A stretch of 50,198 nt of DNA from Chloroflexota bacterium. Lineage in GTDB: Bacteria; Chloroflexota; Dehalococcoidia; Lucifugimonadales; UBA2962. The notes below the pieces were generated by a model. The model worked only from the letters and a program-made list of their open reading frames with translations, did no database searches and was not told the origin of the DNA. This document shows, in pieces, positions 33,537 to 42,886 of this stretch. The stretch is from positions 1 to 50,198 of the forward strand of contig PAAV01000040.1 of the NCBI GenBank assembly GCA_002699485.1, given 5' to 3'. Each line of letters starts with the position of its first letter. Within the stretch, counting starts at the first letter, position 1. The position numbers were made by a program, and so were the translations under genes.

Positions 33537-34637
33537 ATGAAAATTCTTGTTATCGGTGGAACGCGCGATTTCGGAAAAATTACTGTTCGTAAACTTTTAG
33601 AACGCGGGGACAATGTAACAGTTTACTCACGCGGCAATGTTAAACCTGAATTCTGGAACGATGTACATCATATCGCCGGTGACAGAACTGATCATATTGA
33701 ATTTATAAACTCGCTTAGAAACAAAAAATATGATGCGGTTATAGATAATGTTGCTTACACTTTCAAAGACGTCCAGGCTGCTATGTCCGTTTTTTCAGGG
33801 AATGTTGGAAGATATCTTGTTTCCTCTACAGCCTCGGTGTACGGAGGCCCAGGACACGCAATTAGTGGCAAGGCTGAACACCCAAGGAATCCAAAATCTA
33901 AAATCGATGAATTCATTGATTTAACTAATCATTGCCCCATAATGGAAAATGATTTGGATCTGACAGAAGTCTCTTTGTCGAGAGATGAGTCGGTACACGA
34001 ATATGCAGAAGGAAAGAGACAATTAGAACGTTTATTGTTTGAGAACAAAGATTTTCCATCAACAGTACTACGCATACCATCAGTTGTAGGCCCAGATGAA
34101 AATGGCAATAGATTATGGTTTTACATGCAAAGGATACTCGACGGCAACGAGTTAATACTTCGAGATGGAGGATCTGCTATTTTTCGTCCTGGATTTCGCG
34201 ATGATGTGGCTCAATCCTTTCTAGACATAATTGACCAACCTAAAACGGTTAACAAAACATACAACATAGCAGGACTTGAAATAGTTAGTTTGAAATCTTT
34301 TATGCAAATCATAGCTGACACGGTAGGTATGCCTTTAAATGGAGTCGATATACCGGGCCCCATACTTGAAAAGCAATCTGATTTACCTTGGGATGACTGG
34401 TTTTATGACTTTTTCTCCAGGCCTCTTTTATATGTTCCATCGATCTTACAAGCAAAGACAGACTTCAACATGAAGACAACTCCTATAAAAGATTGGGTGA
34501 AAATTACTGTGGACTGGTACAAAAATAACAACATACCTGACTCTAATGGATATGAGACACGGGATTATGAAATTAATTTGTGTCGTAAATGGCAGAGCTC
34601 ATATGCTGATTTCACTGAACAGGCTTTAAAGAACTAG
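33537..34637 (+). CDS. NAD-dependent epimerase/dehydratase (extended SDR)
   Basis: The 366-residue Rossmann protein opens with GGTRDFGKITV, the nucleotide-binding motif of the CSP41-like/atypical extended SDR group. It has TASVYGG near residue 100 and the catalytic-type Y-A-E-G-K motif near residue 160. Relatives act as sugar-nucleotide epimerases or reductases, and some bind RNA; the substrate here is unknown. AAGGA lies before the ATG. It ends in a convergent region with the large membrane protein gene. Confidence 0.82.
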   Translation: MKILVIGGTRDFGKITVRKLLERGDNVTVYSRGNVKPEFWNDVHHIAGDRTDHIEFINSLRNKKYDAVIDNVAYTFKDVQAAMSVFSGNVGRYLVSSTASVYGGPGHAISGKAEHPRNPKSKIDEFIDLTNHCPIMENDLDLTEVSLSRDESVHEYAEGKRQLERLLFENKDFPSTVLRIPSVVGPDENGNRLWFYMQRILDGNELILRDGGSAIFRPGFRDDVAQSFLDIIDQPKTVNKTYNIAGLEIVSLKSFMQIIADTVGMPLNGVDIPGPILEKQSDLPWDDWFYDFFSRPLLYVPSILQAKTDFNMKTTPIKDWVKITVDWYKNNNIPDSNGYETRDYEINLCRKWQSSYADFTEQALKN

Positions 34638-34665
34638 AAACTTCAAAACCAATTTATTTCAATAA

Positions 34666-36594
34666 TTAACGTAGGTCATTATCGGTTTCATTCGCCTCTT
34701 TAAGCCTAGTCGGATTAACCCCTTCCACAATCGGCTGCACTTTGTCCCAAAACACTATCAATATAATTGATATTAACCCGACAATAAACATAATCATTGG
34801 ACCAATTAACAAATTCCTTTGAACGTCACTGAGAATCTGATGCCAGTAGGTTAACCCAAGTTCTGCCATTAAGTTGTCTGTGCCTGAGAAATAATTGCTA
34901 TCTATAGCCCCTGTATTGATGTTTAAGGATAAATTGGCCATATATTGGCTATATATAGGGCCAAATAATATGACCACTATCAAAGAACAGATTAAGAATG
35001 CACCTGTTCCCCATAAAAGTCTCTCTCTAAGGCTGTTGCCCCCTAAAAGACCGATCGGTATAAGTGTAATTACGATCAATATATAGCCAATCCAACCATA
35101 CGTTTTTACATTATTAATTCCAGACCGTACGCTAGAAATAAATGCAGTATTTGCTTCACCCCAGAGTTTGGAATCCAAAGTTTTCTGATCTCCGCTCCAG
35201 CCATCTCTAATAAATTTTCGACTGTCATAAAAGTCATCTAGCTTGATTAGTTTAGATGACTCAATATCTTCTTCTAGGTCGGTGCTAGTATAAGTAAATC
35301 CTCCAGCAATCAGGTTACGAATGTTATCTAATGAATTTGTGCTATCAGCACCCCCCAGATCGAATAATTGTGATCTTAAAATTTCCTGGTCCATGTCGAT
35401 TGTGTCTGGAATGGCGTCAAACACTAATGAATTAATGGCTTCTGACATCTTGGATTGAGTTTGTGAATATATTTCCGAATCTTTCGGTATGCACAGTGGG
35501 AAATCTAGATAAGTGTCAGCCTCAGCTAAGGAACTCTGCTGATCATTACTGCATATAGGCAAATTCAATTGGTTAATCACATATTCGTTAACAGATTCTT
35601 GGATTTTATTTTGAGCTGCTAGTTTATTTGATGAAATGTCTATCATTAAGTTCATTTCATCCGTTTCTCCAACTATATATTTTGTGACCTCGTCTATTGC
35701 AATAGATGTTTGTTCTTCAATCCAGTAGGACGGAGCAACCGTACGCATGATTTCCACAATATCTTCGTCATTAAGCTCTAATCCATATGGAAAAGTTATC
35801 TGCTTAGAAATCAGGCCCTTTATTGCAGGTTGGATTATTCCTTCGTATAGAATCTGTCCGGTGTTAGCCTCGAGTAACATCAATTTGAGTTCCTCAGAAG
35901 CGCTCATCACCCTGTCAGTAAAATCTATATGCACCGTAAATTCATCAACATCTCCGGTAATATAGGGAGTAACTTCATCTAAAGCGTATTCCAGCTGTTT
36001 TTGTACCCAATATGGAGGTATTACTACCCTAGAACCCTCAATTAACCTGGAACTGGAAATTTCAATATTTAAAGGAAGGGGTTGTTTGGAAATACCTATT
36101 AAAGCCGGATCTAAGAATCGCTGATAGGCAATATTATATGCATCTGACACTGATAAAAGGTGTTTAATTTCCTTTACTATCAGCTCAATCTGCCCGCCAG
36201 TTTCTAGGTTTAGCTCAATTGCTGAATTACTTTCACTCATATACGACTCTAATGTAATTAGCAATTTATCGGTTGAACTTTGCAACCATGAGGGAGGAAT
36301 CGCTCGCCGAATTGAAGAAGCAAGTTCGTTTGGTGCCAAATTAATCGTATCCTCGATAGGTCCAGAGAATCCAAGAGGCAATTCTTCGTATGGAACTGTA
36401 TAAAGATCCTCTATAGCTTGATCAAGTACCGGACCCATCACCTGATCGTAAAAACCTACTTTATTCAGAGCATCACCATAAAAAGAAGGTCGCATAAGCT
36501 GATAATTTATTACAACAAGTACGGAACTTAAAAAAATTAAAAGTAAAACAACCACGACAAATGGCAATAACATCAAGCGTCTTAATATAATCAT
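34666..36594 (-). CDS. Large membrane protein with three repeats of an extracytoplasmic module
   Basis: This 642-residue protein has one N-terminal membrane helix (about 7-30), a soluble region of some 460 residues, and three helices near the C-terminus (about 494-514, 525-548, 597-620). The soluble part holds three diverged repeats of about 95 residues. Each repeat carries a Tyr-rich segment (near 49, 153 and 250) followed by a Pro-x-Trp motif (IPPSWLQ at 99, IPPYWVQ at 192, APSYWIEE at 287). After the second and third of these comes a segment of the type DEVTPYITGDVDE. No enzyme motif is visible. The topology suggests an envelope protein with the repeats outside. I do not recognise a named family. 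Confidence 0.75.
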   Translation of the reverse strand: MIILRRLMLLPFVVVVLLLIFLSSVLVVINYQLMRPSFYGDALNKVGFYDQVMGPVLDQAIEDLYTVPYEELPLGFSGPIEDTINLAPNELASSIRRAIPPSWLQSSTDKLLITLESYMSESNSAIELNLETGGQIELIVKEIKHLLSVSDAYNIAYQRFLDPALIGISKQPLPLNIEISSSRLIEGSRVVIPPYWVQKQLEYALDEVTPYITGDVDEFTVHIDFTDRVMSASEELKLMLLEANTGQILYEGIIQPAIKGLISKQITFPYGLELNDEDIVEIMRTVAPSYWIEEQTSIAIDEVTKYIVGETDEMNLMIDISSNKLAAQNKIQESVNEYVINQLNLPICSNDQQSSLAEADTYLDFPLCIPKDSEIYSQTQSKMSEAINSLVFDAIPDTIDMDQEILRSQLFDLGGADSTNSLDNIRNLIAGGFTYTSTDLEEDIESSKLIKLDDFYDSRKFIRDGWSGDQKTLDSKLWGEANTAFISSVRSGINNVKTYGWIGYILIVITLIPIGLLGGNSLRERLLWGTGAFLICSLIVVILFGPIYSQYMANLSLNINTGAIDSNYFSGTDNLMAELGLTYWHQILSDVQRNLLIGPMIMFIVGLISIILIVFWDKVQPIVEGVNPTRLKEANETDNDLR

Positions 36595-36723
36595 AAGTTT
36601 ACAGTCAAACTAAGTCTCCAAAAGCCTAACTTAAACACGAAACAAACGTGATATTAGACTGAGCAAAGGGATATTTATACATTTTTATATAGATATGGTT
36701 ATTAGTAGTAATACCGCTAAGGG

Positions 36724-37497
36724 TTATGAAAACTCAGCCCGTAAATCAGAGAATATTTCTTTAGTACGGTCAGTCCCTAGTTGTAAAACGGTACCGACAT
36801 TCATCATTCTATAACCTTCTGCAATCCATCTACGAGCATCCTGTGGATCAAAAAATGTAGTTGCTAATGATTTGTCCATATCTTTCATTTTTTCAGCTAC
36901 ATTTCGCATAATGGATTCAACTTTAGGGTGGTGAATTTCTCCAGGAACACCCAGTGATGCAGATAAGTCGGTTGGCCCCACTAGCAAAACTTCGAAATTT
37001 TCAACTGCTAGTATTTCATCGATGCTTTCATAAGCCTCTATACTTTCCATTTGAAGCACGAGAAACGTATCTTGATTGGCTTTAGCAATCACCTCAGAAA
37101 CATCAATTCCCATTGGAGCTGCAAACCAAGGAGCTATACCTCGTTCACCTAATGGGGGGTATTTAGCATATTTTATAGACTCTTTTACCTCAGTTGGATT
37201 ATCAACTTGAGGAACCATGACTCCCACAGCTCCAACATCGTATGCTTTTTTTATTTCAGCAGGGCTGTTCCATGGAACACGAATAACACCAGCAACACCT
37301 GCTTGCCTTGCCATTACGCATATTGGACCAATTGATTCTGTGCCCCACGGAGCATGTTCTTGGTCTATCCATACCCAATCTGGTTTAGTTTGATATATTG
37401 CAGATGCAATATGAAACTCTCTGCTAAAAAACAATGAGCTTAAAAGTAATTCCTGATTTTTGATTCTGGAATTTATGTTGCTAGGATAATCTGTCAT
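36724..37497 (-). CDS. HpcH/HpaI family aldolase
   Basis: The 257-residue class II pyruvate-type aldolase has the family motif DQEHAPWG with H48 as the expected base, R73 in VIRVPW, the metal-binding region around QMESIEA, and GPTDLSASLGV. Family members cleave 4-hydroxy-2-oxo acids to pyruvate and an aldehyde, as in aromatic or sugar-acid breakdown. The substrate is not fixed by sequence. AAAGGA precedes the ATG. It lies between the peroxiredoxin gene and the large membrane protein gene on the same strand, with gaps of about 66 and 130 bases. Confidence 0.88.
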   Translation of the reverse strand: MTDYPSNINSRIKNQELLLSSLFFSREFHIASAIYQTKPDWVWIDQEHAPWGTESIGPICVMARQAGVAGVIRVPWNSPAEIKKAYDVGAVGVMVPQVDNPTEVKESIKYAKYPPLGERGIAPWFAAPMGIDVSEVIAKANQDTFLVLQMESIEAYESIDEILAVENFEVLLVGPTDLSASLGVPGEIHHPKVESIMRNVAEKMKDMDKSLATTFFDPQDARRWIAEGYRMMNVGTVLQLGTDRTKEIFSDLRAEFS

Positions 37498-37563
37498 TAC
37501 TTAAATCCTTTCATATTACAGCTCACAATATTCTATACATCACGAACTGCAATATGACTGAGT

Positions 37564-38226
37564 TTAATTGCTTGGCTGTTTAGTAATCCTTAAATACGGC
37601 TTTGGAGACTTCCAACCATCAGGAAACTTTTCTTTAGCCGCTTCGTCACTAACAGCTGGAGGGATTATTACATCATCTCCGTTCTGCCAATTAGCTGGAG
37701 TAGCCACGGTGTGTTTCGAAGTTAACTGACATGAATCAAGCAACCTTAACACCTCATCAAAATTTCTACCTGTGGTCATTGGATAGGTCAAAGTTGCCTT
37801 GATTTTCTTGTCAGGACCAATAATAAACACAGATCGGACAGTAGCATTATCAGCAGCAGTCCGTCCTTCACATGTATCTCCAGCTCCTTCAGGCAACATA
37901 TCATAGAGTTTTGCTACCTTTAGCTTAGTATCACCAATGAGCGGGTAGTTAACTGCATATCCTTGAGTCTGTTCAATATCAGCCGACCAGGATTTATGAT
38001 CATCAACTGAGTCCACACTGAGACCAATAACCTTGCAGCTCCTTTTATCAAATTCAGGTTTAAGTTTTGCCACATACCCCAACTCGGTAGTACAGACAGG
38101 GGTAAAGTTTTTGGGATGAGAGAAAAGAATAGCCCAATCATCACCAATCCAATCATGAAAATCAATTTTTCCTTCGGTTGTATCAGTAACAAAATTAGGG
38201 CAATCAGAGTTAATTCTTAAAGACAT
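37564..38226 (-). CDS. Peroxiredoxin (Prx6/1-Cys type)
   Basis: The 220-residue peroxiredoxin has the peroxidatic C45 in NFTPVCTTELG and a long C-terminal dimerisation region ending near PYLRITKQ, as in Prx6-type enzymes. It reduces hydrogen peroxide and organic peroxides. Other cysteines exist, but none sits in the standard second position of typical 2-Cys enzymes. ATG 38226 is chosen over TTG 38235 because GAGGAGG lies ten bases upstream. It diverges from the SIMPL lipoprotein gene. Confidence 0.92.
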   Translation of the reverse strand: MSLRINSDCPNFVTDTTEGKIDFHDWIGDDWAILFSHPKNFTPVCTTELGYVAKLKPEFDKRSCKVIGLSVDSVDDHKSWSADIEQTQGYAVNYPLIGDTKLKVAKLYDMLPEGAGDTCEGRTAADNATVRSVFIIGPDKKIKATLTYPMTTGRNFDEVLRLLDSCQLTSKHTVATPANWQNGDDVIIPPAVSDEAAKEKFPDGWKSPKPYLRITKQPSN

Positions 38227-38274
38227 ATGTTTCAATCCTCCTCGATTGTAGTTAAGATATTAATACAAAAATTG

Positions 38275-39078
38275 ATGAATGTGTCAAAATTTATAATATT
38301 ATTTATGTTGATCCTGTCTAGTTTAATTGCAATTAGTTGCGATTCAGCTTCAGATAAGGGCGCATATGACAAAACCCCAAAGATGCGTGCTGCATTAGCT
38401 GAAAAAGGCTCTGTACACGGCAAGGGTGGAATTATAGTAACTGGAACTTCATCAATCGAGCTCGAGCCTGATATGGCAACCCTTAGTTTAGGGATTGAAT
38501 CATCCGCAAGTACCGTTTCTGAAGCTCGTGATAACGCATCCATCTCAATTAACGAAATGCTTGATGTAATGAAAAACGTCGGGATAGATGATGAAGATAT
38601 TCAAACCACAGCTTTCAACATATATCCTCAATATGAATATATAGAAGTACGTGACGACAATGGACGAGTCAGAGGGGTACAGGAACTCGTCGGTTTTACA
38701 GTTTCAAACATGCTTATGGTAACGGTTAAAAACCTAGACGACATTGGTGGAATAATCGATAAAATAACCGATGCGGGTGGAAATGATGTGCGTTTTAACA
38801 GCATAAATTTTGGAATACAAGATCCCATACCATATCAGTCACAGTTACGAAAATTAGCAGTCGACGATGGTATAACTAAAGCTTCCCAACTTGCAGAATA
38901 CTCAGGAGTTAAATTGGGATCAATAACAATGATTACTGATTACTCATCCCAAGCTAGCATTGCTCAAGATAAAGCCGTTTTTGCTGAAAGAGCAATGGCA
39001 ATACCTTCAACCAGTATTAACCCAGGGTCTTTAAATCTATCAATGCAAGTCGACATGATTTTTGAAATAGAAAACTAA
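38275..39078 (+). CDS. SIMPL-domain (DUF541) lipoprotein
   Basis: This 267-residue protein has a hydrophobic signal with lipidated C22 (IAISC). A SIMPL/DUF541 domain follows, recognised by GIIVTGTSSIELEPDMATLSLGIE and the later QTTAFNIYPQYEY stretch. Members are periplasmic or surface proteins linked to oxidative stress in some bacteria; their biochemical role is unclear. The frame is open from ATG 38227, one base from the divergent peroxiredoxin start, so the ATG at 38275 is preferred because it leaves room for promoters and gives a normal signal. Sharing a region with peroxiredoxin would fit a stress role, by inference. Confidence 0.85.
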   Translation: MNVSKFIILFMLILSSLIAISCDSASDKGAYDKTPKMRAALAEKGSVHGKGGIIVTGTSSIELEPDMATLSLGIESSASTVSEARDNASISINEMLDVMKNVGIDDEDIQTTAFNIYPQYEYIEVRDDNGRVRGVQELVGFTVSNMLMVTVKNLDDIGGIIDKITDAGGNDVRFNSINFGIQDPIPYQSQLRKLAVDDGITKASQLAEYSGVKLGSITMITDYSSQASIAQDKAVFAERAMAIPSTSINPGSLNLSMQVDMIFEIEN

Positions 39079-39085
39079 TCTATCA

Positions 39086-39664
39086 GTGGATCGATTTAGC
39101 AGGCTCGATTATTCATTTTATTCTCAACCTACACTTATTGTGGCTGAGTCTTTATTGGGCAAACAGTTAGTTAAAACAGAAGAGGATGGATCAATTCTGT
39201 CAGGCCTAATAACTGAGGTTGAATCTTACATAGGAACGGAAGACCTGGCTTGTCACGCCAGAAATGGTCCTACTAAAAGAAATCAAGTGATGTTCGGACC
39301 TGCTGGCAGATCATATGTCTATCTCACCTATGGAATTCACTGGATGTTAAATATAGTCACAGAAAACAATGGCTTCCCAGCAGCAGTATTAATCAGGGGG
39401 GTGAATCCCGTGGACGGCATCCCAGTGATGAAGAAACGACGCGGATCCAATTCAAAAGAGTTATCAGATGGCCCAGCTAAACTCACACAAGCCTTTGGAA
39501 TTAACCGTGACTGGAACAATATCAATCTATGCAACCCTAAATCCGATATATATCTGAATGACCTTGGACATAGAACACCACCATTTGCCAAGTCTCCGCG
39601 CATTGGTATCGATCGAACTCCTGAACCATGGCTCTCTATCCCCTGGAACTTTAAAACAATCTGA
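39086..39664 (+). CDS. 3-methyladenine DNA glycosylase (AAG/MPG family)
   Basis: This 192-residue protein matches the AAG-type glycosylases that remove alkylated purines. Signatures are FYSQPTLIVAESLLGKQL, the catalytic Glu in ITEVESYIG, CHARNGPTKRNQVMFGPAG and YVYLTYGIHWMLN. It begins with GTG seven bases after the SIMPL gene with no clear ribosome-binding site, so it is probably translated from the same message. The length is normal for bacterial members. Confidence 0.92.
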   Translation: MDRFSRLDYSFYSQPTLIVAESLLGKQLVKTEEDGSILSGLITEVESYIGTEDLACHARNGPTKRNQVMFGPAGRSYVYLTYGIHWMLNIVTENNGFPAAVLIRGVNPVDGIPVMKKRRGSNSKELSDGPAKLTQAFGINRDWNNINLCNPKSDIYLNDLGHRTPPFAKSPRIGIDRTPEPWLSIPWNFKTI

Positions 39665-39682
39665 AAATTGAATAAGCGGTTG

Positions 39683-40342
39683 TCACTGTTCCATACGGTA
39701 AGCAGAATCCCAAAATGAGTACTCATGCTGGCTACTCTTAATAAATATGTCTCTCAGGTCATTTAATGACTTCTCACTCATATCCGAAGTTTCTCTATCT
39801 ATAAAATCACGTAGCCACTGAGCAAGTTCTGCAAATTCTTCAGAGTTATACATTTCAATCCATCGACAATATAGTGGAGCTGTCTTAGGCGTACCTTCCT
39901 GATATAACTTCTGTCCTAGCTCAGAATAACCCCAGGAACAGGGGAGAATAGCAGTAGCAATATGGACAGCAGAACTTGAATATGCAATTTCAAGCATATG
40001 AGTAGTGTAAGCACGCACAGCTGGAGACATCTTAGTTTCAATAAGTTCAGACAAAGTAATGCCAAAATCTTTACAGAAACTGACATGAAGTGACATTTCT
40101 ACATTCAGAGTGTCGTTAAGTAGTTTTGCAAACCATTCCATATCAGTGAGTCGATCACATTTTGCAACTGCTATACCTATGACTTTTGAGAACTCAATTA
40201 AGAACTGGTAATCCTGTTTCATGTAATGTTGAAATATTTCTAACTTTAATTCTCCGGTGCCCAGCTCCAAAACGAAAGGATGGCTTTGTTCTTTTAGCCA
40301 TATTGAATTAGCCGACTGCCGCATCTCTTTTGTAAAACTCAT
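39683..40342 (-). CDS. TenA family protein (thiaminase II / aminopyrimidine aminohydrolase)
   Basis: The 219-residue helical protein keeps the B. subtilis TenA catalytic residues at matching positions: D44, Y112, C135 (ILPCSWGYSE) and a C-terminal Glu in QHEYSFW. TenA hydrolyses aminopyrimidine breakdown products of thiamine for salvage. No other thiamine gene is in the window, so the substrate may differ. It starts eight bases after the cyclophilin-like gene on the same strand, so the two likely form an operon. Confidence 0.9.
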   Translation of the reverse strand: MSFTKEMRQSANSIWLKEQSHPFVLELGTGELKLEIFQHYMKQDYQFLIEFSKVIGIAVAKCDRLTDMEWFAKLLNDTLNVEMSLHVSFCKDFGITLSELIETKMSPAVRAYTTHMLEIAYSSSAVHIATAILPCSWGYSELGQKLYQEGTPKTAPLYCRWIEMYNSEEFAELAQWLRDFIDRETSDMSEKSLNDLRDIFIKSSQHEYSFWDSAYRMEQ

Positions 40343-40350
40343 TTTAACTT

Positions 40351-40731
40351 TTATTCCACAGCTTCTATTTGAACTGACATTCCAGCAGAGACATTTCTAA
40401 AAACTTGCTCGTCTCCATCTACTTTACCAAAGACATTAACTGGGCTGGCTGCCCTGCTTTCATTAGCGATACTTACTGGAGTTGCACCAAAAAAAATGCA
40501 AAAGGCTCTACCCGGAGGCCAATAAGCCAATTCACCTGACTCGACTACATCTGAAGCGTTTTTATCAGCTACTACCGATATGTCTGTGCCGAAATAGATC
40601 TCATCTCCCCAAATATTTGCGTCTCCGAAAAGAGGCAGGTTTTTCCATATGGTATCTACCATATATGAGGAATTTAAATTAGCCCGAATGGATATATCGC
40701 CTATCTTTATTTTTACCCTTCTACCAGTCAC
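40351..40731 (-). CDS. Cyclophilin-like fold protein (TM1367 type)
   Basis: This 126-residue beta-rich protein matches the small cyclophilin-like family of Thermotoga TM1367: an opening strand VKIKIGDISI, the segment WGDEIYFGTDI, and GELAYWPPGRAFCIFFGATP. Its biochemical role is not known in general. It lacks the Arg/Phe/His set of proline isomerases as far as I can see. The start is GTG. It precedes TenA by eight bases, and the pair may work on the same metabolite. Confidence 0.8.
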   Translation of the reverse strand: MTGRRVKIKIGDISIRANLNSSYMVDTIWKNLPLFGDANIWGDEIYFGTDISVVADKNASDVVESGELAYWPPGRAFCIFFGATPVSIANESRAASPVNVFGKVDGDEQVFRNVSAGMSVQIEAVE

Positions 40732-40816
40732 TCAAATCTCTTTATTTGAACTCAAGAATTCTGTAAGTTTAATTGACGGCTAATATCAATAACAACTTTA
40801 GTGGAAAGGATCCATT

Positions 40817-41275
40817 ATGAACATAAATGATAATCTCCAACTTAAGCAATTCTTACAAAACAACCATAATAGTGTTTTTTCAACCTTTAGAAAGAATGGA
40901 TTGTCTCAGTTGAGTATCGTGACCGTCGGATTATGGAGGAACGGTATTGCTTTCAGCACTCCACAAGAAACAGCAAAAACGGTTAATTTAAGGCGCGATT
41001 CGCGTTGCTCTGTTTTGGTATCTGCAGATAATTGGTACCCTTTTGTAGTTCTGGAGGGAAACGCGGAGGTGATTGACGAGAAAGCTGTAGACCAGGATCA
41101 ACTGAGTTCATACTTAAGAGAGGTTTACATATCGGGAGCAGGGAAGGACCATCCAAACTGGAATGAATTTGACCAGGTAATGTCTATAGAAAGGCGCGTT
41201 GTTATCTACCTAGAACCAGATAGATTCTATGGACCCTTAATTAAAATGCCTTCCGGATTCTCTACTAATCAATAG
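40817..41275 (+). CDS. PNPOx-like (FMN/F420) flavin-binding protein
   Basis: The 152-residue protein has the split-barrel flavin fold of the pyridoxamine-phosphate-oxidase-like family: VFSTFRKNGLSQLSIVTVGLW, then KTVNLRRDSRCSVLV and WYPFVVLEGNAEVID. Many relatives bind F420 or FMN and reduce small organic molecules. Cofactor and substrate are not determined. AAAGGA lies before the ATG. Its end overlaps the stop of the convergent SDR gene by 11 bases. Confidence 0.85.
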   Translation: MNINDNLQLKQFLQNNHNSVFSTFRKNGLSQLSIVTVGLWRNGIAFSTPQETAKTVNLRRDSRCSVLVSADNWYPFVVLEGNAEVIDEKAVDQDQLSSYLREVYISGAGKDHPNWNEFDQVMSIERRVVIYLEPDRFYGPLIKMPSGFSTNQ

Positions 41276-42029
41276 TTTGACCGCCGTCTACAACGATATG
41301 AGCACCGGTCATAAAAGACGCATCTTCTGATGCCAGAAACAATACTACAGAAGCAATTTCCTCGGGCCTGCCCATCCTATTCATTAATGCCTCTGCTGCT
41401 CTCTCCTTATCTGCTTCAACAACGTCAAGTCCGCGGTCAATAATAACTTGTGTTGCTCCCGCAGTGTCAATCTGTCCAGGACAAACCCCGTTCACACGTA
41501 TATGGTCATCAGCTAGATCCATTGCACTACATCTCGTCAGTTGCATAACAGCTCCCTTAGAAGCGTTATAAGGTACAGCTTCCGGTTCAGCCATAAAACC
41601 ACTGACAGAAGCAATATTTATTATTGATCCGCCTCCAGACTTACGGAATACTGGCGTAACTTCTTTTATACAATTCGCAGAACCAATCACGTTTGTGCGC
41701 ATCACATGAATCCATTCGTCTTCCGTTGCATCTTCCACTGAACCCATCGGAAAAGCGGCTGCATTGTTAACTAAAATATCGATAGTCCCATACCTGTTTA
41801 CCGTATGCTCTACCATGGCTTTTACAGAATTTATATCAGTTACATCGAGTGGCAAAAAGATAGATATTCCCCCAGCATCAGTAATGAGATCCACCGTTTC
41901 TTGTCCTGCAGCCTCATTTATTTCTGCAACAACAACGGAAGATCCTTCTTTTGCGAACCGCTCACAAGTAGCTCTGCCAATTCCAGAACCTCCTCCCGTT
42001 ACTATGGATATCTTTTCTGCTAACCTCAT
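41265..42029 (-). CDS. Short-chain dehydrogenase/reductase (second of a tandem pair)
   Basis: The 254-residue classical SDR has TGGGSGIG (11-18), NNAA (88-91) and the active-site set S143 with Y154-N-A-S-K158. It ends in IVVDGG, the FabG-like form. The cofactor is NAD(H) or NADP(H) and the substrate is unknown. It is a close paralogue of the next gene upstream (about 70 percent identical by eye, equal length). AGAGG precedes the ATG. A gap of 57 bases separates the two. Confidence 0.9.
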   Translation of the reverse strand: MRLAEKISIVTGGGSGIGRATCERFAKEGSSVVVAEINEAAGQETVDLITDAGGISIFLPLDVTDINSVKAMVEHTVNRYGTIDILVNNAAAFPMGSVEDATEDEWIHVMRTNVIGSANCIKEVTPVFRKSGGGSIINIASVSGFMAEPEAVPYNASKGAVMQLTRCSAMDLADDHIRVNGVCPGQIDTAGATQVIIDRGLDVVEADKERAAEALMNRMGRPEEIASVVLFLASEDASFMTGAHIVVDGGQTID

Positions 42030-42086
42030 GTTTTTACCTCTAGTGAATTACATTCCCACATAAATCTATCGATCGTAGCTTTGGTA

Positions 42087-42851
42087 CTAATCTATAGTGG
42101 CTCCTCCATCTACAACGATATGAGTACCGGTCATAAATGACGAATCTTCCGAAGCAAGGAATAGTGCCACAGAAGCTATCTCTTCAGGTTTCCCCATTCT
42201 CTTCATCAAAGCTTCTTCGGCTAATGCCTTATTGGCTTCAACAGGGTCAAGCCCTAAACCTATATTTACTTTAGTCGCACCCGCAGTTTCTATTGATCCT
42301 GGACAAATAGCGTTTACTCTAATATTGTCGCTGGCAAGATCGAGAGCAGAGCATCTAGTTAACTGGGATATGGCTCCTTTTGACGCATTGTATGGAACGA
42401 ATTCAGGCTGTGCTATAAACGAACTGACTGAAGCCATGTTTATAATTGAACCTCCTCCAGCCTTACGAAATACTGGGGTAACTGCCTTTATGCAATTTGC
42501 ATAACCGATGACATTTGTCTTAAAAACTCTAAGCCAGTCATCTTCACTCGCGTCTTCGACGGTGCCCATAACAAAGGCAGCTGCGTTATTTACGAGCACG
42601 TCTATTGTTTCATAACGTTCAATTGTTTCAGAAACCATTTTATTTACCGAATTAAGATCAGTCACATCGAGAAGAAATAAAGCTGCTGCGCCACCATTAT
42701 TATTTATTAGATCAACGGTTTCTTGCCCAGTTTCTTCATTTATTTCCGCAACTACTACTGAAGATCCCTCTTTGGCAAACCTCTGGCATGTTGCCCTGCC
42801 GATCCCGGATCCACCGCCCGTTACTATCGAAACCTTTTCATTTAATCTCAT
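42087..42851 (-). CDS. Short-chain dehydrogenase/reductase (first of a tandem pair)
   Basis: The 254-residue classical SDR carries TGGGSGIG (11-18), NNAA and Y154-N-A-S-K158, matching its neighbour throughout. The largest differences lie in the region after TAGAT (about 205-215), which lines the substrate pocket in this family, so the copies may handle related substrates. GGAGGAG precedes the ATG. It diverges from the YhfX-like gene, and the shared region contains a perfect inverted repeat. Confidence 0.9.
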   Translation of the reverse strand: MRLNEKVSIVTGGGSGIGRATCQRFAKEGSSVVVAEINEETGQETVDLINNNGGAAALFLLDVTDLNSVNKMVSETIERYETIDVLVNNAAAFVMGTVEDASEDDWLRVFKTNVIGYANCIKAVTPVFRKAGGGSIINMASVSSFIAQPEFVPYNASKGAISQLTRCSALDLASDNIRVNAICPGSIETAGATKVNIGLGLDPVEANKALAEEALMKRMGKPEEIASVALFLASEDSSFMTGTHIVVDGGATID

Positions 42852-42886
42852 TTATACTCCTCCAGTGTCATTATATTGCCAGCCAA

